A program made the translations under genes and the position numbers. 61,893 bases of DNA from an uncultured Chloroflexota bacterium (lineage in GTDB: Bacteria > Chloroflexota > Anaerolineae > UBA4142 > SHND01): NCBI GenBank assembly GCA_937870825.1, contig CALMZO010000261.1, forward strand, positions 1 to 61,893, in the 5' to 3' direction. Below, piece by piece: positions 57,031 to 61,893 of this stretch. Position 1 is the first letter of the stretch; every line of letters starts with the position of its first letter. Below the pieces are notes generated by a model, which was not told where the DNA came from, ran no database searches, and was given only the letters and a program-made list of their open reading frames with translations.

Positions 57031-58383
57031 ATGACTTGGCGCTCTTGTTTCGTGTTTGCCTGGCTGATTCTTTTCGTTGGCGGATGTCAAGCGCGCACGA
57101 TGGCAACGCTCTCAGCCGGAGCGGTCATGACGCACGGTCCAGTTGTGGGTGCCGTCACTGCCCGGACTGCTCGCGTATGGCTTCGCACGAGTGGTCCCGC
57201 AAGTGTGAAAATCGAATCTGCGGCTGACGGTCAGACGCAGACGAAATATGTTTCGGGCACATTTGTTTCCGATGACAAAAACGATTTCACTTTACAGATT
57301 CCACTGGAAAACCTGACTCCGGCAACGCAATATGATGTAACCGTGTGGGTAAATGAGAGTGCACAACCCCGACAAGGACGCTTTAGAACATTTCCAAATG
57401 AAAACAATGCGGCGCCCTTCAAAATGGTCATTCTGACTGATTTTGGATATTTGCAAGCTCCGGTGTCGAACCGGGTCTTTGAACTCGCGGCTGCAGAAAA
57501 TCCCGACCTGGTTTTTATTGGCGGTGATTTTGACCATCGCGACCCGAAACTTGTCCCGGCGAAACGGCAAATGTTTCAAGACCTGTACTCGGATGACCCT
57601 AATGCCCCGCTCGCCGATTTTGCAAAATTTATTCTGCACAATTATCCGCTTGCCTACCAATGGGATGACCACGATTACGGCGGCGACAATTCCGACCGCA
57701 CGGCGACATGGCGCGAAAGCGCACTGCAGGTCTATCGTGAGTATTTTCCGTCCTATCCGATGGGGAAATACGGCATCTATCAGTCTTTTCGATATGGCAA
57801 AGAGGTTGAGGTTTTTGTGCTGGACGGACGTTCGCAGCGGGACCCAAATCAAACGCCGGATGATGCGAATAAATCTATGCTGAACGGCGAGCGTCATCCT
57901 GACGGCCAAGTGCAGTGGCTGTTGGATGGTTTGAAAAATTCAACCGCCACATGGAAATTAATCATGTCGCCCTCTGTACTGAATCGAACAATGCACAAGA
58001 CCGATTCGTGGGCAAATTTCTCACATGAGCGAGAGACGATTCTCAATTTTATTAAACTGGAAAAAATTGATGGTGTCATTGTAATTGCAGGGGACTTGCA
58101 TGGCGGCGCACTGGATGATGGACGCAACGCGGGGATCCCTTCCGCCGTGATTCCGAGCGTGAATCTGCCAACATGCATGTCAGTCCCACGAGCCAAATTG
58201 GGAGAGTGGTCGCACGGTGTTTATGGCGACGCGTTAAAAGACAAAAACAATACACCATGTGTGGGGTATGGTGTGGTTACGATGCAGGAAAGGCACGCGC
58301 GCATCGCCATCAAAGACGGAAGTGGTAGTTTGAAACTGGAAATGAACATGGTTTCGCCAACAAGTTTTCGTTCAAATCCATAA
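57031..58383 (+). CDS. PhoD-like alkaline phosphatase lipoprotein
   Basis: A 450-residue secreted phosphoesterase. The lipobox is LFVGGC. An N-terminal fibronectin-like domain (~30-125; VGAVTARTARVWLRTSG) is followed by the PhoD metallophosphatase domain. It contains VILTDFGY, FIGGDFDHRDP, YQWDDHDYGGDNSD, VLDGRSQRDP, GERHPDGQVQWLLDGL and IAGDLHGGALD. The Asp/His pattern fits a binuclear metal site. The first motif (TDFGY) replaces the usual ASC/GDxxY form, so substrate specificity may differ. It acts outside the membrane on phosphomonoesters or diesters. Confidence 0.9.
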   Translation: MTWRSCFVFAWLILFVGGCQARTMATLSAGAVMTHGPVVGAVTARTARVWLRTSGPASVKIESAADGQTQTKYVSGTFVSDDKNDFTLQIPLENLTPATQYDVTVWVNESAQPRQGRFRTFPNENNAAPFKMVILTDFGYLQAPVSNRVFELAAAENPDLVFIGGDFDHRDPKLVPAKRQMFQDLYSDDPNAPLADFAKFILHNYPLAYQWDDHDYGGDNSDRTATWRESALQVYREYFPSYPMGKYGIYQSFRYGKEVEVFVLDGRSQRDPNQTPDDANKSMLNGERHPDGQVQWLLDGLKNSTATWKLIMSPSVLNRTMHKTDSWANFSHERETILNFIKLEKIDGVIVIAGDLHGGALDDGRNAGIPSAVIPSVNLPTCMSVPRAKLGEWSHGVYGDALKDKNNTPCVGYGVVTMQERHARIAIKDGSGSLKLEMNMVSPTSFRSNP

Positions 58384-58430
58384 AATGCGGACTCTGTTGA
58401 CAGAGACTCTGCGAGTTAGGAACGTGAATT

Positions 58431-60161
58431 ATGAAGAACGTGATAAGAGTACGGATATTTTCCTTTTTGCCCTGGATGTGCCTCGGTTTGATTTTGATTC
58501 TGGCAACCTACAGCACCGCACAGTATTCCCACGTCAGTGCACAAGAGGCACAAACAGCAGAGCCAACCTTTACATTTAGTGCGCTCTCGGCAAGCGTTAA
58601 ACCGGATGCCAAGCCGTTTGGATTGTTGTTGGAGCCGACGCGTCATCTTACTGCCGATTCCCAATACTTTTATCGCTCGGCGGAAGGGCTGCAAGCGCTA
58701 AAGAACTTGGGTGTTTCCACACTTTTCTATGTGGTAGACCGCAACAACTGGCGTGCGCTGTATGACGATATTTCGGGTGCGCCACAGCCATATCCGGCGG
58801 GGATTTATCCGGGCGAAGCGGTGGACATTGCCAAAGCGATTGGCGCGGAATTGGTGCCAATGCTTAATGTGACGCTGGTGTGCGAACACATTCCGGGAAC
58901 AGAGTATACGTCCCAGAACATGACATGCGAACATGCCAAAGCCAAAGACTCGGTTGCCCTGGTCAAATTGCTCAAAAAAGAGACCAAGAAAAAAGGTGTC
59001 GTCTTTGAACGCGTCGTAATGGGATTGGAACCGTACGCGGGGTGTGCATACTGGAGCAATCCGCGCGGTGTGGATTGCACCATCGGAAATCCGAAAGGGC
59101 AGCATCGCATCGGGTTACCCGCCGAAGAGTACGCAAAACGCGTCAAGGCATGGGCGGCGGCGATTCACAAATTCGACCCGCACATCAAAATTGGCGCGCA
59201 CATTCAGACCAATACATACTTTTGTCAAACGGGCTGCAATCGTTCATGGTCGCAAGTGGTCTTGGAAGATGCCGGACAGGTGATTGACTTTGTTTTGTTG
59301 CATCAGTACTTTCGCATACCGCTGCCAAAACCCATTACGGAACAACAGGGACAAACCTATTCCTATTACCAAAATCAAGACGACATCATCAAGCGCAAAA
59401 AAGAGCGCACCGGAATGCCTTCGGTGGGTCGCTCCGAAATCGTAAAATGGGCGCCTGCCAACAAAAAGAACATGCCCATCTGGTATCCCGAATTTTATGC
59501 CTCTATCCTGGACCATAAACTGGATGACAGCGGCACACAAGGCGAATTGCCGACGGACGAGGACTTTGCGAGTGTACGCAGTTCGGTGTATGGCGGAATC
59601 GCGTTGGGGGAATTGTATCTCGATTTACTCTCCCCCGTTGGAAAAGGCAAGAATATGCGTCCGGGCGCGGCGCGCGCGGCGTTCCATCACTTGTTTTCCT
59701 ATGTCACCTTTCTCGCTTCGTTCCAACCGCCTCACGGCCCAAGTCAAACCATGATTTTTACGCCGGGTTGGCATGTTCTCCAGAGTCTGAAAGGTTTCGC
59801 AGGCAAAGAGTGGATGGGCGTGAAAGCGAAAGGCATCCCCGTCAATTCAACCGGACGCCCCTCACTCAAAGCGTACGCGGCGCGCGCAGGCAAACAAATC
59901 ACCGTCGCGGTGTTCAATCACGAGACCACTCTCACGTCTACGGTTGACCTGAAATTCAACAATCTCCAAATACGCAAAGTTCGAGTCACGCGCATCGGCG
60001 ATTCAGCCGCTTCCATTCTAGATTTCAACAATCCAATTACGCCCGACCTCATCGTCCCGTCACTGTCTGCCTTGCCGAAAACGCAAATCAAAAAATGGGG
60101 TATTGACAATCTCGCGGTCGGTCCGCACTCGGTGACTGTTTTGACCATCACGCTCAAATAA
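58431..60161 (+). CDS. Secreted TIM-barrel protein, glycoside hydrolase-like
   Basis: A 576-residue exported protein with an N-terminal signal segment (WMCLGLILILATYSTAQ). The main domain (~60-480) looks like a clan GH-A beta/alpha barrel. Possible acid and nucleophile Glu are in VVMGLEPYAGCAYW and MPIWYPEFYASIL, located where GH51-like arabinofuranosidases carry them. A C-terminal beta-sandwich (~490-576; QITVAVFNHETTLTSTVDLKFN) also fits that architecture. I could not name the family with certainty. It follows the PhoD-like gene by 47 bp and shares its direction, and it ends in a terminator. Confidence 0.72.
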   Translation: MKNVIRVRIFSFLPWMCLGLILILATYSTAQYSHVSAQEAQTAEPTFTFSALSASVKPDAKPFGLLLEPTRHLTADSQYFYRSAEGLQALKNLGVSTLFYVVDRNNWRALYDDISGAPQPYPAGIYPGEAVDIAKAIGAELVPMLNVTLVCEHIPGTEYTSQNMTCEHAKAKDSVALVKLLKKETKKKGVVFERVVMGLEPYAGCAYWSNPRGVDCTIGNPKGQHRIGLPAEEYAKRVKAWAAAIHKFDPHIKIGAHIQTNTYFCQTGCNRSWSQVVLEDAGQVIDFVLLHQYFRIPLPKPITEQQGQTYSYYQNQDDIIKRKKERTGMPSVGRSEIVKWAPANKKNMPIWYPEFYASILDHKLDDSGTQGELPTDEDFASVRSSVYGGIALGELYLDLLSPVGKGKNMRPGAARAAFHHLFSYVTFLASFQPPHGPSQTMIFTPGWHVLQSLKGFAGKEWMGVKAKGIPVNSTGRPSLKAYAARAGKQITVAVFNHETTLTSTVDLKFNNLQIRKVRVTRIGDSAASILDFNNPITPDLIVPSLSALPKTQIKKWGIDNLAVGPHSVTVLTITLK

Positions 60162-60180
60162 AATTTTTTCCGCACCAAGA

Positions 60181-60214
60181 AACGAGCCGCCCTAAAGCAG
60201 GGCGGCTCGTTTTG
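60181..60214 (+). terminator. Terminator after the glycosidase-like gene
   Basis: A 13-bp stem AACGAGCCGCCCT/AGGGCGGCTCGTT with loop AAAGC, followed by TTGTTATTC. Confidence 0.92.
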
Positions 60215-60570
60215 TTATTCGCGATTCATCATCCAGAAGATTCGTCCCATACCACATAATCTTTTCAACCGTTTTGCCGTTGCCTAAGCGCGTCAACGCG
60301 GTTGGATAGGCAAGTTCGACATTGGTTCGACACAGAGAGTAACATTATTCCAAAGTTATCAAACCTTTCGCGCGGCGCTACGCGCCGCGCGAGACTAAAG
60401 ACTAAGCCGAGTCCGGTGAGCCAAAGCAATTCTATGAATTGAAAGAAAGTACTGATTGGAATTGTTGAAAATCTTTCTGGAAAGATAAGCAGAACAGATG
60501 CTACTAAGTGGTGAACAATTGTGCTAGAATATAAAAGATGTTTACCTTTTGCAAGAAAGGTTAGGGAACG
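60215..60570. other. Intergenic stretch, 356 bp, no gene seen
   Basis: Contains a 10-bp G+C-rich hairpin (about 60369-60392, CGCGCGGCG with its complement) without a T-run, then A+T-rich DNA leading to a possible TAGAAT -10 box near 60526 in front of the Panacea gene. No open frame with family features. Composition changes here, from the chromosomal background to the A+T-richer toxin-antitoxin unit. Confidence 0.5.
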
Positions 60571-61080
60571 ATGATGAAACTAATATTCGACCCAATGAAA
60601 GCAGTTGAAATCCTGCTGTACATTGCCGAACGCGTACCCAACCTGTATCACGCCCTGAAAATAATGTATTTCGCTGACAAAGCACATCTTTCAGAATATG
60701 GGCGGCTAGTCTCTGGAGACCACTATATTGCGATGCGCCTCGGACCCGTCCCAAGTGGGACATACGACATTGTGAAATTCGTGCGCGGGGATGGAATCTT
60801 CACATTTGATGAATCAATAAAAGAGGCGTTCACAGTTAAAGGACGCAATACAATTGAACCAAAACGACGCCCCGATTTGGACACATTGAGTGAATCAGAA
60901 ATGGAGTGCCTAGATGCTTCTATTAGTGAGTATGGGAATATGTCCATGACTCGATTGAAAAAAGCTAGCCATGATGCTGCGTACGAGGCAGCAGATGAGA
61001 ATGAGGACATTTCGTTGGAATCAATCATTACAACTCTTCCGAATGGAACAGAGGTTTTAGCATATATGCGCGACGAGTAG
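60571..61080 (+). CDS. Panacea-domain (SocA-like) antitoxin
   Basis: A 169-residue protein of the Panacea (DUF4065/SocA) family: ALKIMYFADKAHLSEYGRLVSGDHYIAMRLGPVPSGTYDIVK is nearly diagnostic. Panacea proteins are the antitoxin component of many toxin-antitoxin pairs, and in Caulobacter SocA works as an adaptor. The next gene starts 5 bp after its stop and encodes a candidate toxin. A+T content is higher than in neighbouring genes, suggesting mobile origin. GGTTAGGGAACG lies upstream of two consecutive ATG codons; either could be the start. Confidence 0.9.
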   Translation: MMKLIFDPMKAVEILLYIAERVPNLYHALKIMYFADKAHLSEYGRLVSGDHYIAMRLGPVPSGTYDIVKFVRGDGIFTFDESIKEAFTVKGRNTIEPKRRPDLDTLSESEMECLDASISEYGNMSMTRLKKASHDAAYEAADENEDISLESIITTLPNGTEVLAYMRDE

Positions 61081-61085
61081 CATAA

Positions 61086-61538
61086 ATGTCTCAACTCGGT
61101 AACTTTGTTAGTGAAGATGACCTTGAGACACTTATTCGGGAACGCTTAATCCCCGGAGTAATACTCCATGTTTGGTGCGACTTTACGACGCCGCCCAAAG
61201 AAAAATTTCTTGTTGTGCTTTCGACAGAGCCAGAGTGCCTAGTTTGTCTTATAAGCTCAAAGATACATCCCTTCAACCAAAAGAAAGAGAAACTTGTCGC
61301 CTCGCACGTAGAATTGCATAGAGCCGATTACGATTTTTTAGACCACAATTCTTACGCGAATTGTAATAACGTTTATATGATGGAAATTGGCGAAATTGTT
61401 GACCAATGCAAAAAGGTTTTTAGTCGCATAAAGGGCAATTTGACCGAACCGGATTCAGGGCACGTCCTGAGGGCGATTCAAGATTCTGTCTTGGTTAGTG
61501 GCAAGCATAAAAAGGTGACGAGTGCTAGCTTAAAGTAG
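61086..61538 (+). CDS. MazF/PemK-like toxin candidate paired with Panacea
   Basis: A 150-residue protein. The N-terminal part (PGVILHVWCDFTTPPKEKFLVVLS) and the middle (CLVCLISSKIHPFNQ, YDFLDHNSYANCNNVYMMEIGEIVD) follow the order of a PemK/MazF-like SH3 barrel: GxIxxxxF, KxRPxLVL, SS/TS, then HSYV and IGxL-type blocks. The match is weak in places and is inference. It starts 5 bp after the antitoxin gene. The cellular target, perhaps mRNA or tRNA, is unknown. Confidence 0.7.
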   Translation: MSQLGNFVSEDDLETLIRERLIPGVILHVWCDFTTPPKEKFLVVLSTEPECLVCLISSKIHPFNQKKEKLVASHVELHRADYDFLDHNSYANCNNVYMMEIGEIVDQCKKVFSRIKGNLTEPDSGHVLRAIQDSVLVSGKHKKVTSASLK

Positions 61539-61751
61539 AATAATTGTTTGCATAAAGCTAAACCCCTTCTGCACATCAGTACCAGAAGCGCATAACACTC
61601 ATCGCTTGTTCCACTTGGAGTAGATGGGTGTTTTTGTTTCTCTCGCGTTTCCTTAACCTATGGTAGCATTCCCCGCGTTTCATCCCCACTGATAGGTTGC
61701 GCGAATCACTCATTGCATTTCCCCCCCACGCGCGTATAATCTCTCTCACCT
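61539..61751. other. Intergenic stretch before the truncated methyltransferase-like gene
   Basis: No gene is recognised. A minus-strand frame reads SGTSDECYALLVLMC with no clear relatives. The right part holds the promoter at 61713-61740. Confidence 0.4.
61713..61740 (+). promoter_or_regulatory. Promoter of the truncated gene at 61752
   Basis: TTGCAT (61713-61718), 16-base spacer, TATAAT (61735-61740), 11 bp before the ATG. Confidence 0.65.
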
Positions 61752-61865
61752 ATGAACGGACACGATAAATTTTTCAACGCGCTGCGCGATGTGTTTGTCG
61801 GCGCAAAGGTAGAAGGTAAAGTGGACCCCTTTGTCAAGACACAATTTGGGTCAAAGTTAAGATAG
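61752..61865 (+). pseudogene. N-terminal fragment of a DNA methyltransferase-like gene
   Basis: Starts MNGHDKFFNALRDVFVGAKVEG. In my memory, this 'FFxALRDVFVGAKVEG' N-terminus belongs to adenine-specific DNA methyltransferases of restriction or defence systems (type IIG/III-like). After KVEG the frame enters sequence that looks like an IS end and stops 14 codons later. Only ~22 native codons remain, so the assignment is tentative. Confidence 0.45.
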
Positions 61866-61893
61866 CTTGTCTCCTTTGGTTTGAGAGAGAAAG
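61818..61893. mobile_element. Probable insertion sequence end at the right contig edge
   Basis: From about 61818 the sequence leaves the methyltransferase frame and reads GTGGACCCCTTTGTCAAGACAC, a pattern similar to terminal repeats of IS3-type elements. TTTGGGTCAAAG follows. The element continues beyond the window. Family and exact boundary are not certain. Confidence 0.4.

Noticed and set aside
1-61893. CRISPR arrays, rRNA genes or prophage blocks
   Set aside because: No regularly spaced direct repeats, no rRNA-like sequence and no run of phage structural genes was seen.

Overview
The window looks like one contig from an uncultured Chloroflexota bacterium of the Anaerolineae type. The evidence is the moderately high G+C, many lipoproteins with Thr/Pro-rich linkers, SH3 plus WD40/TolB propeller proteins, a fused SecDF, a TAXI-type TRAP transporter, and a RibX/RibY-like riboflavin uptake pair under an FMN riboswitch. 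No taxonomic marker was compared, so this is inference. Many genes have clear sigma-70-type promoters (TTGACA, 16-18 nt spacer, TATAAT) and strong Shine-Dalgarno sites.

Layout. 1-1842: end of an IS630-type element cutting a coxMSL operon (molybdenum hydroxylase) within coxL. 2190-5641: TRAP permease and TAXI binding protein. 6032-9432: two-component system. 9888-14031: sucC and sucD separated by an M20 peptidase and an unknown gene. 14146-18369: small DUF5678-like protein, CCA-adding enzyme, SecDF. 18431-23645: acetyltransferase, CAP protein, signalling genes. 23649-24308: decayed S9 peptidase. 24345-29778: TSUP transporter and three secreted proteins with Ig-like, SH3 or propeller domains. 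30002-36359: ABC-2 exporter, metallo-beta-lactamase-fold hydrolase, SDR, M24 peptidase, SGNH protein. 36406-45674 (minus strand): acyltransferase/SGNH fusion, DUF1269 protein, class A PBP, riboflavin uptake pair. 45739-51443: tRNA-Arg(UCG), small unknown genes, and a histidine block (tRNA-His, hisS, His-rich leader peptide, hutH), then tRNA-Arg(UCU) interrupted by a group I intron. 51498-54834: enolase-superfamily enzyme, hybrid kinase, MTA phosphorylase. 54957-55677: tmRNA, also interrupted by a group I intron, in its T-loop. 55707-60161: metallophosphoesterase, PhoD-like phosphatase, glycosidase-like protein. 60571-61893: Panacea/MazF-like toxin-antitoxin pair and the first codons of a methyltransferase-like gene cut by what looks like another IS end.

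The strongest observations concern RNA. Two group I introns lie within about 4.5 kb in stable RNA genes (tRNA-Arg and tmRNA). A 29-codon leader with eight His codons and a terminator sits in front of hisS, which reads as ribosome-mediated attenuation of a tRNA synthetase next to its own tRNA. An FMN riboswitch with a 33-nt insertion in loop L2 has its own promoter and two downstream terminators, and lies between ribX and ribY. Three copies of a ~125-bp palindromic element are dispersed between genes. Both contig ends fall in probable insertion sequences, which would explain where assembly stopped.
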